Below, piece after piece: positions 1 through 10,870 of a DNA stretch of 64,000 bases (its first letter is position 1; the number at the start of each line of letters is the position of its first letter). The notes below the pieces were generated by a model, which was not told the DNA's origin, did not search any database, and was given only the letters and a program-made list of their open reading frames with translations. Location of the stretch: the NCBI GenBank assembly GCA_950295325.1, contig OX485804.1, forward strand, positions 48,548,001-48,612,000, given 5' to 3'. The stretch comes from Polytrichum commune. Its lineage: Eukaryota; Streptophyta; Polytrichopsida; Polytrichales; Polytrichaceae. The translations under genes were made by a program, and so were the position numbers.

Positions 1-200
1 ACATGGATGCCGTTGCTAGGCATCGTGCCATTGCGACGATCCTCGACGCTCAAGCTCCCGAATTCTTCACCTGAGTCTAACGCTGATTCCTCCCCCCCAT
101 CGCTCCGCGACGCAGACCAGAGCACAAGGGCCACCAAGAGCAATTAGGGTTCAGGGTTTTGGCCTATCCGGGTATCCGCCCAGGTATGAACATACTCCCA
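1..200 (-). other. Possible 5' end of a gene leaving the window
   Basis: The first 200 bases are GC-richer than what follows. On the - strand, two telo-box-like stretches (AAACCCTGAACCCTAATT, about 150-170) lie upstream of an ATG at 31-29. That ATG has a good context (G at -3, G at +4), and its frame stays open to the window edge (MARCLATASM). Telo-boxes next to start codons are common in plant housekeeping promoters. On the + strand a frame is also open from base 1 to a stop at about 147, so a 3' gene end in that direction is possible. The product cannot be named. Confidence 0.25.
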
Positions 201-827
201 GGGATATCAATTTTTTCATCCTGTCATAAAGACCTGGTCCTTTTTTCTGTTCTTTAAAATCTGTCTGTTATTTAACAGAATCCATTCATATGTATGAGGG
301 CCGCTTTACACAATGGACCATGAAGTCGGACCATGGAAGATGGCCTTTTTCCATGGTCCAACTTCATGGTCCAACTTCCATGGTCTGATTTCTTAAAGAA
401 ATCAATCTACAAAGCCTTTGGGTCCCTCACTAGGTGTAAATCAAATGTGTACCCAGAGGCACGAGCATGCACCAAAATGTGAATGTGTTAATTTTTTTTA
501 ATATTTGTCCAAAAAGGGAAAATTTGAAAGAAATAAAGAAATAAAATAAAATAATCAAGTTTGACCATTCTCTTGTCTTCATCTTCTCTTCCCCAAAAAA
601 AATTATTAAAAATTTGTTATAATAACATTTCTTTGCCATGGGCTCATGCCTTTTCTGTATTAGAGTACCTCTTTTGCCTCTCCCACCGCAAAATCCGTTG
701 GATTGTGTCAGTGGATAATGTAGGCCTTAAGAAATGTCCTTTAGGAACCTCGAACTTTATAGTCACTTTGACAATTTTTTCCTTGGTGTAAACCGAAGTG
801 GTCGCGGGACAAGTTCAACAGCCAATC

Positions 828-2240
828 TGTGAGCCCAAAATTGATGCCCACATTGGTTGTTAACACTTGTAAAACATTACAAGTGGTGTTTTGGTGATTT
901 ATGATTATTCACAAAAATATAAAAAGACTGAAGCTTGAAGAAAACTTAGTTTGAAGCATTAGGCTTTTGTGGAGTGGATTTAAGTAGGAGAAGGACAAAC
1001 CTTGGTAAAGTGTGGTAGGTAGAAAGCCAAGGTTAGTTAAATGTTTGAATTAGGATCCTTGTTGATCATTTGAGGGAGGAAGGCTTAGGGGATAGGATTA
1101 GAGCCTACAAAGTAGGAGGAAATCTCGAGGGCTTATCGTGAGCCTTGAGGGTGTTCACCCCCTCAAACTCACTATATAATCCTTCATTCTTCCCTCACTC
1201 ATCCTCTCTTTCCTTCGTACTCTTTGACACTCCACGTGTTATAAGTGTGGGTGCGTGGGAAGCAAGATAGGAGCACGTGTGTGTGCATAGATGTAAGGTT
1301 AGGAGCCAAGGCTAGTTGGCCTTGAAGAGGGTTTGACCTCTTGTTAGTAATAGTTGGGCGTGAATGATTTAAAGTTCAATTTATGGCTTTGTTTGAATAC
1401 TTGGATTTACATTGATTAGCCTTATACTTATGCGGATGTGCAAAGTCTCTTATTGGAGCATTTAGTTTTGTTGGACTTCATATGAATTTTTGAGAGCCAA
1501 AAAACCGAGACTATGTCCAAACTTCCAAAAACTAGTGAAAAAATGTAGATTAAAAGGGAACAGCGTAGAATTGCAACCATATATTTTTTGGCAGTAGAAA
1601 TATTATTGCATATTCATGTAGAGGACTTCATTACCTATTCATGGATACCAAGAACTCATTTTTTGGACTTCATATGAATTTTTAAGAGCCAAAAAACCGA
1701 GACTATGTCCAAACTTCCAAAAACTAGTGACACACTCTTATAGTTTTTGACTTATGATGTTTAGATTTAAAATGTTGGATTCATTAGGTAGGAAGGGGTG
1801 TGTGTAACTTTTGAATGTATTAGTGATTGACCATTGAGGTTGAACTTAGTAATGGAATGTGAAGGCCTGTAAAGGAGAGGCCACCATAAGTTACACAAGT
1901 ATTTGTTAATACTTAAACTTATGTGCTTCATGGAATCAACAAGCGAAGGTTCGTGCAGTAGTGTGGAATCAACGGCGAGGACTCGATTCACACGAGGGAT
2001 ATCTTTGAAGGCATGCGTGGCCAAAGCGGCCGGGTGGACTTTAGAGAAATACAAGAATGTGACATTACCCGAGATTAAGGAGTGTAAGAAGACATAGTAT
2101 AGACTTGGCTAAGTTGCGTATATTCCAACGATAGATTAGAATCATACATTGTGTTACAAAGAGAGAAATCTCTACATGTCATTATAAACTTCTCCATTCG
2201 GGCTAGGACGAAATTGAAGGGTGGAGGTTTTTTGGTGACA
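828..2240 (+). mobile_element. Solo LTR inserted in a MITE
   Basis: This 1413-bp block begins TGTGAGCCC and ends GGTGACA (TG...CA ends) and is flanked by the direct repeat CAATC (823-827 and 2241-2245). Its removal restores the MITE sequence seen in the copy at 32576 (CCAATCAC...). A TATA-like box (CTATATAAT) near 1172 followed by a CT-rich stretch fits an LTR promoter on the + strand. There is no internal coding region and no second LTR, so recombination between two LTRs probably removed the body. The superfamily (Copia or Gypsy) cannot be told. Confidence 0.75.
1471..1730 (+). repeat. 68-bp direct duplication inside the LTR
   Basis: Bases 1471-1538 and 1663-1730 are nearly identical. Both start TTGGACTTCATATGAATTTT and contain AACCGAGACTATGTCC. 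They lie 192 bp apart within the solo LTR. LTR enhancer regions often carry such duplications. Confidence 0.8.
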
Positions 2241-2302
2241 CAATCACTGAATTTACAAGGCCTTGAGACAACTTCATGGTCCATGTTGTAAACAACCCAT
2301 GA

Positions 2303-4701
2303 GGTGACAACAATGCATTATGCGTCATGTAATGCTTTATGTCATAATGCTCTATTGTACATGGTCTTTATGCATGGGAATAGCCTTCACAATTGTGCAT
2401 TTTGGGATTTTTGCGCACATGCCCTCAAATCCAAGAATGCACTCCCCGCGAGGTAGTTCCCTATACACAAAGAGTTGTTGATTTCATTTTGTAATGGGAA
2501 TTGCATTTGGGGAAGCGCATTGTGGGGAATTAAGGGCCCCTATGCCCACATTCCCCTGAATGTATTATTTAATGAATAGACCCACTATACGTTCTCACGG
2601 CTCTGGTTTGGTTTGGCAAATGCAATGCAATGCCAAGAAACATAACCAATCACTCGTCCAAAAGTAGAAGGGATATTAGACCTTGTAGTAGTTTTCCATA
2701 TGTGGAAGTGCGACATCGTTCCTCATTTTCATCTTTAGTTTTTGAGCTAATTGGTTATGACAAATAACCAACTCAAATAAGTCAATGACTCACAACTCTC
2801 ATAGTTCATCACCCTCTCTCCTCTTGTTGGTTATGTCTTGCCAAAAATAATGCACTCCCCAATACAAGGTGTGTATTACAAAATAAAGACACTTCAAATA
2901 AACAAAGGAAAAAAACCGAGTTAGGTCTTTATGGGTTTTTTCAATTTGTCCCTTATATTTTGGAATAAGAAATTCTCGGGACATAATGCATGAATATTTG
3001 TCCATACAGTCTTTGAGGCTCAATGTCCATTGTATAGCTATCACAATTGGGCTCAATATACACGTGTTTACGTTTTTTAACTTTTTTTCACCAATTAAAT
3101 GCAATGGAAACAAAAATCCTAAGAAAAAAGGTTCCCATGCCCAAATGTCTCTTATCTATAAACAATACTTGCAAGTCAAGTTAGTTTTATAATACATGTC
3201 ATTCATACAATTTATACATGGCTTTGACTCTATGATGTCTTAAATTGTAGCTTTCATGATTTACAAGAAATACACACCATTTAAACCAAAATGAATGAAA
3301 GAGATATTTAAACCCACGTGATACTTATGAAATGTCACTATATAGATAATGTTATATATTGCCCCTAAATTATCGTGACATAAGATACATGCCAATGATG
3401 TTTTTGCAAGCAACAATAGTTAACTTGCTAATAGGCATTTTCCTAATCGACGTTAGCGATTATTAGTTAGGTATGCTAAACCCAATCGGCACTGTCCGAG
3501 GACCCCCCATTCTCACTGCAATTAGCCTCAGTGATGATATTCTAAATTGATTGTCTAACTTGGTGGTTTTACTTCAATTGCCCTTCTCACCTAAGCATCA
3601 TTTCAACAAACTCAAAAGCCACCTAGAAAAAAAACTTTTGCAAATTAACCCTCCTCCTTAACCTATACTCTATCCAAAACAACATCCTCTCCTTAACCTT
3701 CCCTTCATACAACAAAACTCCAACTCATTTGCTCCCTATTCCCTTTGAATTCCATGGGCAACACAACCATGTTTGCTTACTAAACCGTGTATTCGGAAAT
3801 TAAATTAGCTCATACATCACGAGTAGTCCATTATACAAACAAATTCAAACATGCACCACCTTCAAACCTGCATCTTGAGCAACACATACTCAATTTCCAA
3901 GTGGAAAAACCCACTTTGTTCATTAATCACCTCGTCAAGGCTAGATTTATGCAAGGTCCTAGTGTGGGTTTTTATGGTGTTGTAGGTACTTCAAATGATG
4001 AAAACTAGTCAATGTTCATTGTCTGACACACTATAGTGGCAAGGCCTGCGTGGGATCCGTGCTTGGCTCATATGTCTATTAATGGGATTCGAGTCAATAA
4101 GAATTTGGAAACTGATAACATCTTTTTTTGTCTACATTGTTTATCTTGGATTGAGACAGGTACATAGACTTAGTTGCATATTGACATGCCACAAGACATG
4201 CTCAGGGAATGTTGTTCTCTTTCATTTGTATTTTGAATGGACAGATGGGAGTTGTGTATTCCTCTTATTTTTCTTGATTCCGGCTTTACTTAATATCACT
4301 TTCTACAATTTCATCATATCCCCTTTGTATTTACCAACAATTTCGTGTCACATTCCTTTGAAAGCTTTTTAATTTTCACTCCCTTACAATTTGAATTATT
4401 TACTGTGGAAATAGAGAGCCCTCTACGGTATGGACAAGAAGGCCTGCAAGGGACACAAGAGCACGTGAAGAAGGAAAGAGAAGCTCTTCAAGGGTTTCGA
4501 AGCTTTTCAAGAACGGAGGAGATCGATTGGCAGCTACTCTTGCTTTCTCGCTTAATCTTCCATCTATTCGCCACTTTCTTTCATCTCTTTGGACTTATCG
4601 CCGCTTTCTTTCATACACACACAAAGATTGTTTGTTTGCGAGGGAGCGAGATTTAGGGATTGCAAACACGCAGGGTCGGAGTTGAGGCTCAGCAAGACAA
4701 C
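2303..4701. other. Intergenic region and probable RGTA leader
   Basis: AT-rich DNA without a recognisable gene up to about 4.4 kb. The small open frames here show no family motif. About 4430-4701 is richer in GC and CT and lies directly before the RGTA start codon, so it probably holds the promoter-proximal region and 5' leader. No clear TATA box was fixed. Confidence 0.45.
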
Positions 4702-7700
4702 ATGCATGGGAGGCCGCGCCACCGAGCAGGGGAGCAACCGTTCGACAAAAGGGAGCTGGCACAAGCGGCCGAGCTCCAGAAATTGCTCCCCGTCTTTCTT
4801 CACAACAACCGCACCTGCTGGTAATCGATCCAATTTTTCTACTAACATTACTGCTGATCGAGTAGTTAGGTTTACAGTGGTTGGAACATTTTTCTTGGGT
4901 GGAAATCTTCCTCATCTTTCATTTCAATGTCGATACGAATACTGTGAAGGATGAATTTGGATATTAACATTTGGTTGTTTATTGTCTGTCGCCGAGCAGC
5001 TTCTCGAAAGAGGCGCTACAACAAAATGCGCACGTACTTGAGCTGAACCCTGAATTCAACACGGCTTGGAACTATCGGAAGAGATGCGTTCAATACCTTT
5101 TGGAGCAGGAATCGGAGGAGGACGCTCGCAAAGATATTGCTCAGAACGAACTGGACTTGGTATGTACAATCCGATGTTCATATTTGATCTGTCTGCGTAG
5201 TCTGTTGCTCTGTACCTTCAAAACTTGGTGTGGTAATACCTAATACTCTCCACACTTGGTCATTTGCGCGTATACACTAGTGATAGATTCCATGTCCATT
5301 TCAACCCTCACAGGAGAGGAAATAGTTTTCTATAGTGAGTATTAAGCTCTCAAATTGAGGCTCATATCTGAGGTAGGTCAATTTGTGGGAGGCCAGGAGA
5401 GTCAAATGGCGGAGGTGATGGAGATCAAAATTGAGGGTGTGAGGGGCAGGTTGTGAGAGCATTGAAAGTAAACCCCAAGTCATATGGTGCCTGGTATCAT
5501 CGCAAGTGGGTTATCAGGCTGGGTCTTTCTTCTTTGGAAGCTGAATTCATGCTACTCAAGAAGCTTCTCAAAGTAGATGACCGCAACTTCCATGGGTGGA
5601 ATTATCGCAGGTATCATTCTCTTCATGTTGCACTTTTTCGTGCTCCCCTTCTTTGGATGAATGTGGACTCTGTATCTGCAGACACTGACCCTTGCTGATC
5701 ATTGTGAAATGATTTTGACCTAATAAGTTATGTCTTGAGTGTTACTGTGATATATCATGGGCATTCAATCGAACATACTTTTTATTATTGCAATAAAACC
5801 TTTTATGGCAGGGTTTTGTTGCAGTTGCAGTTGGTTATGGATGCAATCAATTTATAAATACCTTTCCTTGACATTACAGATTTGTTGTGAAGACTAAGGG
5901 AGTTACTGCAGAAGATGAACTTCTATTCACGACAGACAAGATTAATGAAAACTTTAGCAACTACTCTGCCTGGCACAATCGCAGGTAATCTCTTAAAGGA
6001 TACGCAGATTGGTTATAGAGGACCATTCATCAACTTTTTTAGTTTTATTAAAAGCAGCCAGTATCTCCCTGTTGTGTGCTTTCTCTGCGCTGGTTGGGTG
6101 GAGTCTTGGACTAGCTTTGACAAGTGATGAAATAAAAGTCACTTTATTATGCAATATGCAACTTTCGGGGAAGGATGGTGATTGGTAGGAGCTTGCCACT
6201 GATGTTCATGAAGCAGATAGTGTGCTGCAAAAGAGTCTTTGGGAGCTTTTTTAGGCTTCACTTTATTGATAGTTGTATGCTGGTTTAGGCTAATACAGTC
6301 AGTGTAAGTTGCAATTCATATTACGGATTCTTTGTGCAAGATGGATCTTCAATTGAACTTGTCTTGTATGGGCTCTTTTGCAGTGCTTTACTGTCAGAAA
6401 TATCCTCCCATGAAACAAGTGTTATTGGAAGTACACAAGACAGGCTGGAGGAGGAATATGAGTTGGTGAAAAATTCGTTCTTCACAGACCCAGATGATTC
6501 GAGCGCGTGGTTTTATTACTCCTGGTTACTTGGCCAGACAGTTGCCCCGGTTGGCACACATCTCAATGGAAGCTGGCCCCCTGCAAATTCAAGAATAAAT
6601 ATTGATCGAAATGGTATATGCAGCCTCCCAACTGCTGGCAAGCCGATCGAAAAACTAGAAGCCCTTCCCCTGTTGATATCTTTTAGCAAGCCTGTGACTG
6701 GTGTACACAGCCAAAGCGTTGCTGTCAAGGTGAACGGAAAAGACAATTTGCAGCTTGATTGGAGACCTTCTCTGCCATCAGAGAAGTACTGTTTGAGATG
6801 GACCGCACAGATCATGCATCAGGTGCTCTTGGAGCAACTTCTGGAGAATGGGAACTTCACAGTTGATATATTGATAGGGGAATCGTTGGGCATCGAGTCT
6901 CCAGATGCTCAAGGAATTGACAGTCCCTCTCATTGGAGTTTCTATGTGCATGCTGAAGAGGACTCTTCTCCTGCTGAGTTAGAAGAGAATACATGTGCAG
7001 AAAGCCAAGGAGACATGACACAAGGTCATAGTCAAGGGGTGTGGCAAGTGGAGATACTGGACAGAGAGATTGAAATGTGTAGAGAGCTTCTTGAGCTTGA
7101 AAATAACAGGTGAGGAAGAATATATTCTGGCCTATTTGTGCTCTTGGTTACATCTTGGACCTCCTTGAGTCAGACTTGGTAGCTCTCTTTTTGTCTTCTC
7201 CTGGTCCTTCAGCTTGAGGTTTGCATCAGGCACTGGTTTCTTATGTTTTAGCGAGTCTCAGTGTATTGGCTTCTCTCAAAGGGTAGTTGTGATCATTGCA
7301 AGATATCTTTCATGTGCTTCAAAAGTGCAATATAGTGTGTCCATGTATGTCAATGAAGTGAATAGTAGACTGCAGGTAGAGACTCTACTGTTTGTTCAAT
7401 TGATATGGGAAGCATGCCTTTTGTAAGTGTTCCAAATGCTGACATGAAGTTTGTTTACTTCTGCAGCAAGTGGGCCAGGTTGACACTTGCAAGATTACTG
7501 TTGGCACATAGCTCATATAACACAAGTTGCTGTGAGAGCTACAGAAGAGAAGCCCAAAAACATTTCAAAGAGCTTGCAGCGCTGGACCCACCTCATCAAG
7601 AGTACTATCAACATGAGCAGAGCTTGCTTCTTTTGCAAGAGGTGATGATTATGTTTTGCTAGACTGCATTCTTTTAATACACATTTGCTGGAAATGTTTT

Positions 7701-8853
7701 CAAATCCACATCATTTTTATGACATCCAACTTAGGAGTGTTGTTTAGCAGTCTCCTATTTTTCTCTGTTCTCCTGTATCAGTGAAGATTGACAAGGTTTT
7801 TTCACAATCATGGAACTACACTCCACGAAGGCTATCTAGGTGGTTCTTTTGCATTTCTTGGTGCCCAAGAGAGCTGAGAGCTTCTGTCTTTCTTTGTACC
7901 AACCTTCAAACTTGGCATGTCCCCTTCCTCTTATTTCAGATTGTTTAATAATTCTATTTGAAGGTATTGACATTGAGTTTCACAAACATTTAGTTTCTAA
8001 TATCTTTGGTGATTCATAAAGTGCTTTGCACAAAATCATAACTATGTGGGCAATACTTGCAGCTGACGAAGGATAGCAGTAGTCTCAAGAGAAGATACCA
8101 GGATGGAAACCTGCAGTTCAAGAATTGTTCACTGTCTTCTATAGCATATACTGAACGGTTTTTATGGGTTCAACATTTGGATCTTAGCAATAATCATTTG
8201 CGATCTGTCCATGGTACGTGCTTTTCACAGTTGTGAGGAGTCTGTAGAAATGAGATATATGTAGAACCCGTGTACATTTTCAGATTTTACAATGTCCTGT
8301 TTTAATGTTTGGACATGTAGTGGTAGAGTTGAGGAGTGTTACAATACTGTATGTTGTAAGACTCTCCTTTGCTGGTGTTCTATTGGTGATGGAATGTTAG
8401 AACCTAACCTTCTATAAGCAGGTAAAAGAAGTGAGTATTCTCATTATGTCTACACGTATTCACTCACACTTATTTACTTGTGAATCTCGTGGAACAGGTT
8501 TGGATGCATTGCAGCTATTGGTGTGCTTGAACCTCAGTGACAACCATATTGGCAGTGTGACTGCTCTTGCACCATTGAGAGAACTTCCACAATTACAAGA
8601 TGTTGATGTTTCACGCAATGAAATAGGAATGCATCCTGTGGATTCTTGCAGATTCCTGTTTCCGTCCCACCTCATCAATAGCTGTAAAGGTGCAAGGACT
8701 CCTTTAAAGGGTGGGACGCATTGGCAAATAGAAGCTGTTTTTCAGGGTTTGAGGTGGAGGAAATTTGTTGTTGTTGGTAACCCAGTGGCGCAGGATAAGG
8801 AATCCTGGCGTGCGCTTAGGGAAGCCTTGCCTAATACTGAAGTGTTAAATTAG
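4702..8853 (+). CDS. RGTA: Rab geranylgeranyltransferase alpha subunit (plant type)
   Basis: Alpha subunit of Rab GGTase (GGTase II), which with the beta subunit and REP adds geranylgeranyl groups to the C-terminal cysteines of Rab GTPases for vesicle traffic. Exons: 4702-4820, 5000-5159, 5450-5610, 5880-5984, 6384-7109, 7467-7641, 8063-8213, 8498-8853. All introns are GT-AG and the joined frame is 650 aa. Five PFTA alpha repeats are visible, with core Trp at about residues 63 (TAWNYRK), 108 (GAWYHRK), 143 (GWNYRR), 178 (SAWHNR) and 224 ([10 protein letters not shown]). An insert domain follows (about 240-425), then a helical part and leucine-rich repeats from about 500 ([41 protein letters not shown]). 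Length is near that of plant homologues and exceeds the fungal form, which lacks the insert and LRRs. The start MHGRPR is the usual plant N-terminus. Confidence 0.95.
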
Positions 8854-10416
8854 GATAGCGATGTGGTCAGGATATGAGATTTGTAGTGAGCGGTGAATAA
8901 TTTCACACCCTCCAGATTTTATTTGTGTATTGTAATCCTGTTTTTGTGGATTTGATCGAAATTCACATGCTTGTAAATATTAAACAGACTTAAATCTAAC
9001 TACCCATAGTCATTGACTTCCTATTTGACCAGCTGGAATTAGTTTGTGAATCCTGCTGCCTCTGTCAAGGAGCTTAAAACGTGCCACGTTGTCTCTGAAT
9101 CTGTCGAGGCTGGTTGTTGGTTATTGCTGTGCACAGTTGATATCATTTCATTTGTTTTAGAAGTTGTTTGGTTGGTGGTATTGATCATCTGTCTTAATAC
9201 ATACAGAAGAGATATGTATTCAACTGGGCGATGAAGTGATATGCCATGGCGGTGTTTGATTTTTGCACGTCTACTTACAAAATTAGCATGCTAGCAAGTT
9301 TACAGAAGCAAGTGTAGATTGATGTTATATTGGCTGTGCACACAAAGATTACTAATGAAGTACCTTTTGATCACACAACAAAGGCCAGAAATTTTCAAAT
9401 AACAAATTACCTACCCTTGATTCTAAGATAGCAGTACTCAAGTGTATTTCCTGGCTGGGACCTGATGCAATTTTGACAAGGCCTTTGCAAACTTGCGAAT
9501 GTCGATGTCCACTATCTCCACCAGAGGTGCTTGGTCCTGTGTAAGGTTACCTACAACACACCATCACACTTGTAGTATTCAATTTAAACAAGGTCGACAG
9601 CACAAAGTACATGCAAGATATATGATGTCTTATATTAAGGTATGGGGCTCTACTGCTGTGGGCACTTCCACCAAAGGGTTTGGCAGTTGGATTGCATTGG
9701 GGATTATCTCATGTCACAAAGATTGTCATTTCAAATTTCATATTCGGACTCAAGATACAAAAGTTATAAGAAGTCAAAGTGAAGATTCTCCTTCTCTGTA
9801 AGTAATCACATGTTCACCCCAATTGTGCTAGCTATGGACCTATGATGGTTAAGATTCTTTGAGTAGGTAATTTGATATCATTATAACACATGTTTTTTAG
9901 TGTTTGTTCATAAGCACAAGCCTTGCCATGTAGCACTTCAATATAGGTGTCCAATTAAGATGAGTAAGCACATAAGGTCCACATATCTTATTCCTAGATT
10001 GAGTCCCTTAAGATCAACTAGTTTATCTGTGATCAATCCTCTACAAAGTGCACAACCGTTCATGGTGTCTTAGCTTGTGGCCTAGCGTATAACATGCCAT
10101 AAGTTTCATAAGCATGCTATCAAAAGCAATGACAAATAGTATTTCCAATGAAAACTTATACTTCAAAGTGAATCAAGCTTGAATAAAACCCTAAAAAATA
10201 ACTTCCAACCTAGTTAGTGGACATGAATTCAATGTTCGACCTCCAACATCCGCTAATTAAGCATGAAAACAATGCCATCCTTTCAAAAGAATTTGAATAT
10301 TGAAGATGAAAAATAAAATAAAAAATAAGACATTAGTGTTCATGCACCGACGTGAATAGCAGCCCGTAATCCTTAAGATGATCATGGTTTCCCATGATGT
10401 AGGGTAGGAAGTATTT
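8854..10416. other. RGTA 3' region and intergenic DNA
   Basis: The first 100-200 bases after the RGTA stop are AT-rich, with TGTAAT/TGTAAATATTAAA signals near 8930-8985 that would suit polyadenylation. An open frame at 9493-9801 shows no known motif. The rest shows no supported gene. Confidence 0.4.
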
Positions 10417-10870
10417 CTATCCTTCTGGAGGGCGGGCTCTTGTTTGTGAGACTGGAGATGGAAAGTTTGCAAGCTCACTCATACCAAGATCTTCAACACT
10501 CTTTGGTCTTGCCGGTGCACTGTTGTTGATTTTGTTGTTGTTGTCATAGTCCTTGAATCGATCGAACCATTTTGAGATGGCATGTACTTTCCATGTGATG
10601 TAGCCAAGGCTTAATGCCATCGAGACTTGCGACACCACCTTCACAATCTCAAGGTATGCTATCGGTTGCAAATTGCTAGAATCACAATTCTTCGTTTGGG
10701 TCATATTGAAAATATAAGATACATTCAATTATGGCTCCAATCCGATGTTCAATGGCCACCAAGATTGGGTTTGCATTTGTGACAATTGGGCCACGAACAA
10801 ACCGCAAGATTGAGACAATCCTTTGATTAAAAAAATTGCAAAATGTGAACACAATTAAATGGTGAGGCAA
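10417..10870 (-). CDS. Unassigned protein-like segment, possibly two exons
   Basis: On the - strand, two adjoining frames look more like protein than background. The upstream one (10870-10737) includes VRGPIVTNANPILVAIEHR. The downstream one (about 10660-10417) includes SQVSMALSLGYITWKVHAIS, a charged stretch (KWFDRFKDYDNNNK) and a Ser/Pro-rich tail ending ARPPEG-stop. A short intron or a frameshift could join them. A hydrophobic segment (about 15 residues) may be membrane-associated. I recognise no family. It may be a small gene, the end of a larger one, or a relic. Confidence 0.25.

Larger units (their letters stand above)
298..2298 (+). mobile_element. MITE family 1, copy 1, split by an LTR
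   Basis: The left end starts GGGCCGCTTTACACAATGG and the right end finishes GTCCATGTTGTAAACAACCC, forming imperfect terminal inverted repeats. ATGA (or TGA) occurs at both flanks as a possible target duplication. The left arm (298-827) matches the copies at 32576, 36702 (inverted) and 38453 along its length, including a T-rich stretch followed by TGCCTTTT and a CCTCTCCCACCGCAAAA block. It would be about 590 bp without the 1.4-kb insertion at 828-2240. Short terminal G runs and 3-bp duplications suggest the PIF/Harbinger (Tourist-like) group. No transposase is encoded. Confidence 0.72.

Noticed and set aside
4564-4915. Minus-strand ORFs over RGTA exon 1
   Set aside because: They are antisense to a well-supported exon and have no family similarity.
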